NCBI GenBank assembly: GCA_044868325.1
Contig: JBIOWI010000380.1
Location: 1 to 16,285 of the forward strand
Direction of reading: 5' to 3'
DNA: 16,285 nucleotides
Origin: AWTP1-13 sp044868325
Lineage (GTDB): Bacteria > Pseudomonadota > Alphaproteobacteria > Rhizobiales > Hyphomicrobiaceae
This document shows, in pieces, positions 5,801 to 12,003 of this stretch; position 1 is the stretch's first letter; the number at the start of each line of letters is the position of its first letter. Both the position numbers and the translations under genes were made by a program. Below the pieces are notes generated by a model. That model was not told where the DNA came from and made no database searches. It was given only the letters and a program-made list of their open reading frames with translations.

Positions 5801-6259
5801 CTACGGCATCGCCTCGATCCGCGCGATCCAGGGGACGGAGGCAAGGCGGGAGAGGCTGTCGGGGGTGACGTTGCGCAGGCGGATGCGGTTGAGCGCGCCG
5901 TCGCGGCCGGCGAAGACGCCATACTCGGAGACCCTCTCGTTGTGGAAGCGGTCGGGCATGAGGCCGAGCACGACGACGACGTTGCGAGGGGCCGTGGCGC
6001 CGCGCAGCGCCGGATCGAGGCGGATGAAGGCGGTGGCGCGGCCGTAGAGGTCCTGGCCGAACAGCACCAGGGCGATGAGGCCGATGCCGGCGGCGATCTT
6101 GCGGGCTTCAGGGCCGAGCCTAGGGGTCAGACCCCTCGCCTCCAGCGTCTGTGTGAAACGAGACGTTAGGTGCGAGGGGTCTGACCCCTTTGGAGGCCGA
6201 GGCGTTGGGCGCGAGGGGTCTGACCCCTTTGGCAGCGAGGGGTCCGACCCCGTACTCAC
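5801..6259 (-). CDS. Small predicted membrane protein at the end of the ABC operon, N-terminus made of palindromic repeats
   Basis: A 152-residue frame that I cannot assign to a family. It starts at GTG 6259, six bases below the permease stop TAG (6263-6265), with AGGAGG eight bases upstream, so translation is well supported. Residues 2-48 are encoded by four GGGGTCNGACCCC palindromes and read as GSDPS repeated three times and then RGLTPR. The likely original protein starts around residue 50: EARKIAAGIGLIALVLFGQD carries a membrane helix (about 55-69). An 80-residue C-terminal part follows (NVVVVLGLMPDRFHNERVSE...LASVPWIARIEAMP) that could lie outside the membrane. As last gene of the importer operon it may assist the transporter, but this is only position-based inference. 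Confidence 0.6.
   Translation of the reverse strand: MSTGSDPSLPKGSDPSRPTPRPPKGSDPSHLTSRFTQTLEARGLTPRLGPEARKIAAGIGLIALVLFGQDLYGRATAFIRLDPALRGATAPRNVVVVLGLMPDRFHNERVSEYGVFAGRDGALNRIRLRNVTPDSLSRLASVPWIARIEAMP
6122..6251. repeat. Cluster of four GGGGTCNGACCCC palindromes
   Basis: Copies at 6123-6135, 6176-6188, 6215-6227 and 6239-6251 (the last with GGGGTCCGACCCC). The first two form a perfect 18-bp inverted repeat (AGGGGTCAGACCCCTCGC at 6122-6139 with its complement at 6172-6189) around a 32-base loop. The other two are direct copies of the second, spaced 39 and 24 bases apart. All lie inside the 5' part of the minus-strand ORF ending at 5801. Confidence 0.92.
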
Positions 6260-6262
6260 GGC

Positions 6263-7114
6263 CTATTCCTCCTTCCTGGCGTCCAGCACCAGGCCCCAGC
6301 GCCGGATGGTGCGCTGCTCGATGGGCAGGAGGAGCCAGCGGTCCATGGCGATGGCGATGAGGCCGATCAGGAGGCAGCCGCCGATGATGATGTCGGAGCG
6401 GTGGTACTCGGTGGCGCCGAAGATCATCTGACCGAGGCCGGTGGTGGCGCCGACCAGCTCGGCGGCGATCAGCGCGCGCCAGCCGAAGCCGAGGCCGGAC
6501 CTGAGCCCGGTGAGGATATAGGGCAGGGCACCCGGCAGGATCACGCTCCGCAGCGTCTCCCAGCGGCCGCCACCCAGCGCCTGCACGCCCTGCTCGTAGA
6601 CCTGGGGGACCAGCTGCACGCCGAGCGCGGTGTTCTGGAAGACGATGAAGAACACGGTGTTCCAGATCAGGAACACGGCGAGCGCCGTGCCGATGCCGAG
6701 CCAGCCGATCACCAGCGGCAGCCAGACGATGCCGGAGATGGCGTTGAAGAACACGATGAGCGGGCTCAGGAACTCCGCAATCGGCCGGTTGAGCCCGACG
6801 ATGAAGCCGCCGATCACGCCCGTGGCGACGCCGAGCGCCACGCCGAGGACCAGCCGCCACAGACTTGCCAGCACGTGCACGGCGAGCTCGCCCTTCACGG
6901 CCAGCTCCCACAGAGCGGCGGCCACGTCCTGCACCGCCGGCAGCGTGGCGGCGGACGGCCGGGCGATGGCCCAGTAGGCCACCCACGCCGCCAGGATCAG
7001 CGCGAACGGCGTGAACGGCAGCAGCCGCCAAACGATCTGCTGGACAGTGCCCCCGTTGTCGGAGCGCGTGGCGGTCCGTGCGGAGCGGCCTCGCTCGATG
7101 GCGGCGTCGCTCAT
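6263..7114 (-). CDS. ABC transporter permease, NitT/TauT (SsuC/TauC) family, second permease
   Basis: Inner-membrane component of a binding-protein-dependent importer, 283 residues. After a polar N-terminal 30 residues there are about six membrane helices, beginning with LLPFTPFALILAAWVAYWAI. The EAA-type cytoplasmic loop that contacts the ATPase is GGRWETLRSVILPGALPYIL, followed by TGLRSGLGFGWRALIAAELV, which is diagnostic of the TauC/SsuC/NrtB group. Start ATG 7114 overlaps the preceding permease stop (ATGA), indicating translational coupling. It is a paralogue of that neighbour, so the two probably form a heterodimeric channel. The closest functional labels would be sulfonate, taurine, nitrate or pyrimidine-precursor uptake, but the substrate cannot be deduced from a permease. 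Confidence 0.9.
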   Translation of the reverse strand: MSDAAIERGRSARTATRSDNGGTVQQIVWRLLPFTPFALILAAWVAYWAIARPSAATLPAVQDVAAALWELAVKGELAVHVLASLWRLVLGVALGVATGVIGGFIVGLNRPIAEFLSPLIVFFNAISGIVWLPLVIGWLGIGTALAVFLIWNTVFFIVFQNTALGVQLVPQVYEQGVQALGGGRWETLRSVILPGALPYILTGLRSGLGFGWRALIAAELVGATTGLGQMIFGATEYHRSDIIIGGCLLIGLIAIAMDRWLLLPIEQRTIRRWGLVLDARKEE

Positions 7115-7956
7115 TGGCGCAGCACTCCCCAGCGGGCCACGGTGAGGTTCTCGATCGGCTGCACGATCAGCCGGTCGACGATGACGTAGAGGCAGCCGAT
7201 CACGACCATGCCCGTGATGATGCGGTCGATCTGGCCGAAGGTGCGGGCGCCGAAAATTAGGTCTCCCAAGCCGCCCTTGCGCACCAGCATCTCGGCGGCG
7301 ATCAAGGCGCGCCAGCCGTAGCCCATGCCGAGCCGCAGGCCGACGACAATGCTGGGCAAGGCGCCCGGCAGGTACACGTCTTTCACCAACCGGAGCCGCG
7401 AGGCGCCGAGCGAGCGCAGCGCCAGCCCGTACGGCTCGGGGATCGCGCGCACGCCGATCATGGTGTTGAAGATGATGGGCACGATCAGGGTGTAGATGAC
7501 GATGACGAGCGTGGTGGTGTGGGTGAAGCCGAACCAGATGATGGCGAGCGGCAGCCAGGCGATGCCGGAGATGCCCTGCAGGAAGCGCAGGAAGCCCTCC
7601 AGCGCCCGCGCCGCGTAGGGGTTGACGCCCACGGCGAAGCCGACCGGCACGCCGACTACCAGCGAGAGCAATGCGGCAAAGCCGATCATGCGCAGGCTGG
7701 TGCTGGCGTACTCGGCCATCACCCCGTGCGTGACCAGGTGCACGAAAGCATTCCACACCGCCAGCGGCGAGACCAGCACCTGCGGAGAGAAGTCGGCGCT
7801 GGCGTAGATCGCCCACCACACCGCGACCAGGGCCGCGAAGGGCAGCAGAATGCGCAAGCCCCGCAGCCGCCCCAGCACGCGCGCTGCGCCCGGAGCCGCC
7901 GGGCGGAGGCCGGCCCCTGGATCGGCGTGGGGCCTGGCTGCCGCCGTCGTGCTCAT
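7111..7956 (-). CDS. ABC transporter permease, NitT/TauT (SsuC/TauC) family, first permease
   Basis: A 281-residue membrane protein with a Pro/Ala-rich N-terminus of about 35 residues and some six hydrophobic helices, starting with ILLPFAALVAVWWAIYASAD. The EAA loop reads GASRLRLVKDVYLPGALPSI, followed by GLRLGMGYGWRALIAAEMLV, as in SsuC/TauC. Start ATG 7956 overlaps the ATPase stop in an ATGA; its own stop overlaps the next permease start in the same way. The gene order binding protein, ATPase, permease, permease resembles importers that use two different permeases rather than one homodimer. Substrate unknown. Confidence 0.9.
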   Translation of the reverse strand: MSTTAAARPHADPGAGLRPAAPGAARVLGRLRGLRILLPFAALVAVWWAIYASADFSPQVLVSPLAVWNAFVHLVTHGVMAEYASTSLRMIGFAALLSLVVGVPVGFAVGVNPYAARALEGFLRFLQGISGIAWLPLAIIWFGFTHTTTLVIVIYTLIVPIIFNTMIGVRAIPEPYGLALRSLGASRLRLVKDVYLPGALPSIVVGLRLGMGYGWRALIAAEMLVRKGGLGDLIFGARTFGQIDRIITGMVVIGCLYVIVDRLIVQPIENLTVARWGVLRQ

Positions 7957-8807
7957 GCCGGTGCGCCGGCGGTGGCGGCCCCGGCGGCGGTTGGCGTCGC
8001 GGCGCCGCGCTCCTCGCGCACCAGCCGCAGCACCTGCTCGACGATGGCCTGCATGGCGCGGTCGACCTTGAAGGACTCCCAGTCGCGCCCCGCGGCGCGG
8101 CCCGGCACGTCGATGGCGGCCTTGATGCGGCCGGGACGGCGCGTCATCACCAGCACCCGGTCGGCGAGGAACACGGCCTCGTCGACGCTGTGCGTGATGA
8201 AGAACACCGTCTTGCCCGTGGCGCCGCACAGGCGCACGAGCTCCTCCTGCAGGGTGAGCCGCGTCATGGCGTCCACCGCGGCGAACGGCTCGTCCATCAG
8301 GATCACGTCGGGGTCCGCAGCCCACGTGCGCGCTACGGCGACGCGCTGGCGCATGCCGCCCGACAGCTCGTGCGGGTAGCGGTCCTCGAAGCCGGCGAGC
8401 CCGGTGAGCTGGATCAGGCGGGTCACGGTCGCCTCGCGCTCGGCCCGCGGCACCCGCGCGATCTCTAGGCCGTGGCCGATGTTCCGCCGCACGGTGCGCC
8501 AGGGGAGGATGGCCAGCTCCTGGAAGACCACGCCGCGCTCCCGGCCCGGGCCGCGCACCGGTGCGCCGTCGCACAGGATCGAGCCCTCGGTGGGCCTGAG
8601 GAAGCCGGCGAGCGCCTTCAGCAGAGTGGTCTTGCCGCAGCCCGAGGGGCCGACCAGGGTCACGAACTCGCCCGCGCAGATCGACAGCTCGATGGTGTCG
8701 GTCGCCTGCACCGGCCCGTCGGCGGTCTGGAACACGTGGCGGAAGCCGGAGACGACGATCTTGTCCTGGGTGGTTCCAGGTTTCAGGTTGCAGGTTTCAG
8801 GTTTCAT
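7953..8807 (-). CDS. ABC transporter ATP-binding protein, NitT/TauT (SsuB/TauB) family
   Basis: Cytoplasmic ATPase that powers the importer, 284 residues from ATG 8807. Walker A is GPSGCGKT at 53-60, the Q-loop glutamine is Q96 in VVFQELAILPW, the ABC signature is LSGGMRQR at 148-155, Walker B is VILMDEP at 168-174, and the switch histidine is H206 in FITHSVDEA. All catalytic elements are intact. The C-terminal 60 residues are an Ala/Gly-rich extension. The start is unusual: the ATG and the first ten or so codons (MKPETCNLKP) lie inside a heptamer repeat element rather than in family sequence, which begins around KIVVSGFRHVF. No Shine-Dalgarno stands out before 8807. A GTG at 8852 in the same frame is an alternative that would translate even more of the repeat. 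It ends in an ATGA overlap with the first permease. Confidence 0.9.
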   Translation of the reverse strand: MKPETCNLKPGTTQDKIVVSGFRHVFQTADGPVQATDTIELSICAGEFVTLVGPSGCGKTTLLKALAGFLRPTEGSILCDGAPVRGPGRERGVVFQELAILPWRTVRRNIGHGLEIARVPRAEREATVTRLIQLTGLAGFEDRYPHELSGGMRQRVAVARTWAADPDVILMDEPFAAVDAMTRLTLQEELVRLCGATGKTVFFITHSVDEAVFLADRVLVMTRRPGRIKAAIDVPGRAAGRDWESFKVDRAMQAIVEQVLRLVREERGAATPTAAGAATAGAPA

Positions 8808-8868
8808 GGAGTGTACAACCGGGCCGCGGACCACTTTCCTGAAACCTGACACCCGAAACCTGAAACCT
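8778..8868. repeat. Heptamer-tandem inverted repeat, unit AGGTTTC (element B)
   Basis: Left arm 8778-8806: AGGTTTC-AGGTTGC-AGGTTTC-AGGTTTC-A. Right arm, reverse-complemented from 8868: AGGTTTC-AGGTTTC-GGGTGTC-AGGTTTC-AGG, down to 8838. The loop is 31 bases. It begins with the last base of the binding-protein stop codon and runs into the first codons of the ATPase, so it occupies the whole gene junction. The deviant heptamer GGGTGTC also occurs in the right arm of element A. Confidence 0.9.
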
Positions 8869-9980
8869 CAATTCAGCTTGCCCTTGCACTCGGCCAGCGA
8901 CTTGGGGAGTGGCGGCAGGTCGGAGAAGAACTGCGGATGCTTCTCCATCACGCGCTTGAGCACGGTGTCGTCGTAGAAGTCCTCGGCGGTGAACGGCCGG
9001 CTCATCTTGATGAGGCCGTCCTTGACCATGTCGTTGCCGGTCTGCACCAGGCCCTCGGACGTGCACACCGAGATCCGCGGGTCCCAGCTGACCCACTTCA
9101 GTGCCTCGACGGCGTCGGCGACGTTGAGGCCGTCAAGATAGCGCGTGTCGATCTCGGCCGCGCCCTTCGCGTTCTGGCGGATGAACTGTGCGGCCTGGGC
9201 GATGCCGATGGAGAACTTCTCCAGCAGGTCGTAGTTCTTGCCGATCCAATTCTCGTGCGCCACCACGCCGATGATGTCGGTGACGAGACCCGCCTCGCCG
9301 CGGCTGACGACGACAGCGTTAGGCCCGAGCTCGCGCACGACCTGCGCCGTGTAAGGCTCCCACGGGGCCACCGCATCGACCTGGCCCTGCACCAGCGTGA
9401 TCGGCATGTTCTCCACCGGCACGTTGACCAGCTCCGACTTGGCGATATCGAGCTTCTCGCGCTTGAACCAGGCGCGCAGGTAGACGTCGTTGGTGCTGCC
9501 CTTGAGGTAGCCGATCTTCTTGCCTTCCATGGTCTTGGGGTTGGCGGCGTCGATGCCGCGGTCCTTGCGGGCGATGACGGCGCGGCCGCCGGCCTTGGCG
9601 ATGAACTCGCCGGCGTTGTAGTAGGGCATCACGCCCTTCAGCATGTTGCCGCTAGCGCGGGCCGACGCCGTGGTCGTGGAGAGCGCCGCGTGGCCGAGCT
9701 GCGCCTCGCCCGCCTGCAGGCTCTGCGTCACCTGCCGGCCGCTGGAGGTGAGCTTGATCTTCACGTTGAGGCCCTGCTTGGTCCAGTAGCCGTTCTCGAC
9801 CGCGACGAAGGCCGGCGTCGAGAACAGGTTGTTGACCACGATGAAGGTGACCTCCTTCATCTCCTGGGCCTCAGCCTGCGTGCAGGCACCCTGACCGAAG
9901 AGGCCGAGAGCAAGGCCGCCCATGGCCCAGATGGCGCAGATGGCCGCGAGGCGCGGCGGCACGGCACGGTTCCGACGCAT
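8868..9980 (-). CDS. ABC transporter substrate-binding protein, NitT/TauT (SsuA/NMT1-like) family
   Basis: A 370-residue periplasmic receptor for the importer. Residues 10-38 are a signal peptide (RLAAICAIWAMGGLALGLFG, cleavage near AEA|QE). The mature protein starts with KEVTFIVVNNLFSTPAFVAV and continues ENGYWTKQGLNVKIK, then SSGRQVTQSLQAGEAQLG. These are the first two segments of the SsuA/TauA/NMT1 fold, with the 'fast and slow partner' layout typical of NitT/TauT receptors. Later segments include GKKIGYLKGSTNDVYLRAWF and VDAVAPWEPYTAQVVRELG. Start ATG 9980 has GGAGGAGG about six bases upstream; a longer frame to 10082 lacks this and is rejected. The ligand cannot be read from sequence: taurine, alkyl sulfonates, nitrate, thiamine precursors and aromatic acids all use relatives. 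Confidence 0.92.
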   Translation of the reverse strand: MRRNRAVPPRLAAICAIWAMGGLALGLFGQGACTQAEAQEMKEVTFIVVNNLFSTPAFVAVENGYWTKQGLNVKIKLTSSGRQVTQSLQAGEAQLGHAALSTTTASARASGNMLKGVMPYYNAGEFIAKAGGRAVIARKDRGIDAANPKTMEGKKIGYLKGSTNDVYLRAWFKREKLDIAKSELVNVPVENMPITLVQGQVDAVAPWEPYTAQVVRELGPNAVVVSRGEAGLVTDIIGVVAHENWIGKNYDLLEKFSIGIAQAAQFIRQNAKGAAEIDTRYLDGLNVADAVEALKWVSWDPRISVCTSEGLVQTGNDMVKDGLIKMSRPFTAEDFYDDTVLKRVMEKHPQFFSDLPPLPKSLAECKGKLN

Positions 9981-10124
9981 GGCAGTCCTCCTCCCACGAC
10001 GCTTCTTGGTTGTGATCGGCGCTGCCTCTTTATCGTTGGGCAACGCACGCCTCAGTAGATGCCGCCGCTCCGGGCGGGTCAAGCGGCGTTCGGCATTCCG
10101 TCACGGGAGCCGGCTGAAATGGGA

Positions 10125-10148
10125 CCCAGGCAAACCCCCAGGCAAACC
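10125..10148. repeat. Perfect 12-bp tandem duplication after the GMC oxidoreductase stop
   Basis: CCCAGGCAAACC occurs twice in direct succession, ending 3 bases from the stop codon of the minus-strand GMC gene. It is the only structured part I see in the 171-base gap between the GMC and binding-protein genes. Confidence 0.8.
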
Positions 10149-10151
10149 GCG

Positions 10152-11894
10152 CTAGGTTCCGGCGATGGCGGCGGCAAGCTTCTCCGCCACCATGATGGTC
10201 GGGATGTTGGTGTTGGCGCGCGGCACGGCCGGCATCACCGAAGCGTCGGCGATGCGCAGCCCGCCCAGGCCGAGCACGCGGCCTTCCGGGTCCACCACCG
10301 CGTCGCGGTCGTGCGCGGCGCCCATGCGGCACGTCCCGCTCACGTGGAAGGTTCCCGCCACGTTGCGACGTACATGCTCCGCCAAGAGCTCGTCGTCGGC
10401 GATCAGCTTGTGGAGGTCGACGGCGCCGCCCGTCAGCGACCGGAGCGCGTAGTCGCTCAGGCCGGGGTGGATATCGAGCAGCGCGCCGATCGCGGCGGAC
10501 TGCACGGCGTTGGCCCTGGTCAAGCGGTTGAGGCGGCGCAGGCGGTCGGTGAAGCGCACCGGGAACGGCCGGCCGCACAGGGGGCGCACGGTCTCGGAGG
10601 AGAGGAGGTCGACTACCCAGCGGAAGCCGTGCATCAGCCGGCGCAGGTCGCGCTCGTCGTCGACGAAGTTGAACTCGATGAGGGGAGGGTGGGCCGGCTC
10701 GCCGGAGGCGAGCGAGACGCGCCCGCGCGAGAACGGCTTCCACAGCACCGGGCCGAGGTTGGCGATCTGACGGCCGACGGCGTTCCAGGACGACTTGCTC
10801 TGCACGTTGATGCACAGGTCCGTGGGCGGGCAACCCGGCAGGCCGGAGGAGAGGCGGAAGCACGAGACCTGGAGGGTGCGCAGGCTGGCCGGCTGACGCG
10901 CAGGCCGGCGCAGATGCGCGCCCACGAACAGGACCGGGTGGTTCATGAGGTTGCGGCCCACGCCGCGCAGGTCGGCGCGGGGCGCGATGCCGTGGGCGCG
11001 CAGGTGCCCCTCCGGGCCGATGCCGGAGCGCATGAGCAGGATGGGCGAGAAGATCGCGCCAGCGCAGAGGATCACCTCGCGGGCCCGGAGCTCCCGCTCT
11101 TCGCCGTCGACCAGGGCGCGCACGCCGGTGACACGGCGGCCGTCGAGCAGGAGGTGAAGCACGTCGGCCCGTCCCACGACGGTGAGGTTGCGCCGCTGCC
11201 GGACGCCGGCGTCGAGATAGCAGATCGCGGCGGAGGCGCGGCGTGTCGGCAGATTGCTCATAGGGAGCGAGCAATGGCCGTCGCGGAAGTCCGCGTTCAT
11301 GTCGGCGATGAACGGCAGCTGCCGCGTCTCGGCATAGGCCTGTGCGGCGCGGGCGAGCGGCGTCCAGCTCTCCCGGCTCAGGCGGCGGATGGGAACCGGG
11401 CCAGAGTTGCCGTGGGCGTTGCCGTGGGCCTCGCCGGAGAAGTCGAGGTCGGACTCCAGGCGCCGGAAATAGGGGAGGACCTGCTCCCAGCTCCACCCTT
11501 TGGCGCCGAGCCGCTCCCATTCGTCGTAGTCGTCGGGCGTGCCGCGCAGGGCCATCATGCCCATCACGCTGGAGCCGCCGCCCATGATGCGGCCCTGGTC
11601 GAAGCCGATGGCGGGAGAGTTGGCCTGGGTGCGCCAGTGCGCCTTCAGGCCGGGCCACTTGTAGCTGCTGTTGTAGTAGGAGGTTGGGTAGACATCGAGG
11701 ATGTCGGCCGGCTCGCGCCCGGGCTCGGTGTCGGCGCCGGCCTCGAGCAGCAGCACCGAGGCGCCGGAGCGGGCGGAGAGCCGGTTGGCCATCACGCAGC
11801 CGGCCGCGCCGCCGCCGACAACGATGTAGTCGTAGCCGCCGGCCGCATCTCCTTCGGCTCGATCCGTTCCGGCTTGCGTCGCAGCCATGGCCAT
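10152..11894 (-). CDS. GMC family FAD-dependent oxidoreductase (choline/alcohol dehydrogenase-like)
   Basis: A 580-residue flavoenzyme that oxidises an alcohol group, substrate unidentified. The FAD dinucleotide motif is YDYIVVGGGAAGCVMANRLS (GxGxxG at 27-32), followed by the ribose-binding Glu in LLLEAG. GMC signature 1 is GRIMGGGSSVMGMMALRG at 101-118 and signature 2 is GAIFSPILLMRSGIGP at 279-294. The C-terminal active-site pair is H517 in GTFHVSGTCRMG and N563 in PRANTNIPTIM. Length is normal for the family (about 530-580). Start is ATG 11894; a second ATG two codons in (MAMA) is equally possible and neither has a strong Shine-Dalgarno. It is upstream of and co-oriented with the ABC importer, 171 bases away, and divergent from a hydroxyacid-type dehydrogenase. 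No twin-arginine or Sec signal is visible, so it should be cytoplasmic. Confidence 0.93.
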   Translation of the reverse strand: MAMAATQAGTDRAEGDAAGGYDYIVVGGGAAGCVMANRLSARSGASVLLLEAGADTEPGREPADILDVYPTSYYNSSYKWPGLKAHWRTQANSPAIGFDQGRIMGGGSSVMGMMALRGTPDDYDEWERLGAKGWSWEQVLPYFRRLESDLDFSGEAHGNAHGNSGPVPIRRLSRESWTPLARAAQAYAETRQLPFIADMNADFRDGHCSLPMSNLPTRRASAAICYLDAGVRQRRNLTVVGRADVLHLLLDGRRVTGVRALVDGEERELRAREVILCAGAIFSPILLMRSGIGPEGHLRAHGIAPRADLRGVGRNLMNHPVLFVGAHLRRPARQPASLRTLQVSCFRLSSGLPGCPPTDLCINVQSKSSWNAVGRQIANLGPVLWKPFSRGRVSLASGEPAHPPLIEFNFVDDERDLRRLMHGFRWVVDLLSSETVRPLCGRPFPVRFTDRLRRLNRLTRANAVQSAAIGALLDIHPGLSDYALRSLTGGAVDLHKLIADDELLAEHVRRNVAGTFHVSGTCRMGAAHDRDAVVDPEGRVLGLGGLRIADASVMPAVPRANTNIPTIMVAEKLAAAIAGT

Positions 11895-11953
11895 GGCTCA
11901 GTGTTCCAGCGAGGCCGGAGACCGGCGCAGCAAGATCCCTAGCCTGACGGACC

Positions 11954-11965
11954 GTTGCAGGCAAC
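11954..11965. promoter_or_regulatory. Candidate operator between the divergent GMC and dehydrogenase genes
   Basis: GTTGCAGGCAAC is a perfect inverted repeat (GTTGC-AG-GCAAC) in the 109-base region between two divergent starts. The position suits a shared regulator site, but no regulator gene is adjacent and a 5-bp dyad is weak evidence. Confidence 0.28.
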
Positions 11966-12003
11966 ACGGTGAGACCCCAGCAGCGCAGCGAGGCGAGCGT
12001 CGC

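Noticed and set aside
8937..10058. 373-codon plus-strand frame opposite the binding-protein gene
   Set aside because: Antisense shadow rich in His, Leu and Val. The minus strand encodes a full SsuA-type receptor with signal peptide and ribosome site.
10059..11942. 627-codon open frame on the plus strand, antisense to the GMC oxidoreductase
   Set aside because: The minus strand has full GMC signatures over the same bases. The antisense product is a His/Gly/Val-rich mixture without domain structure, as expected from antisense frames in high-GC coding DNA.
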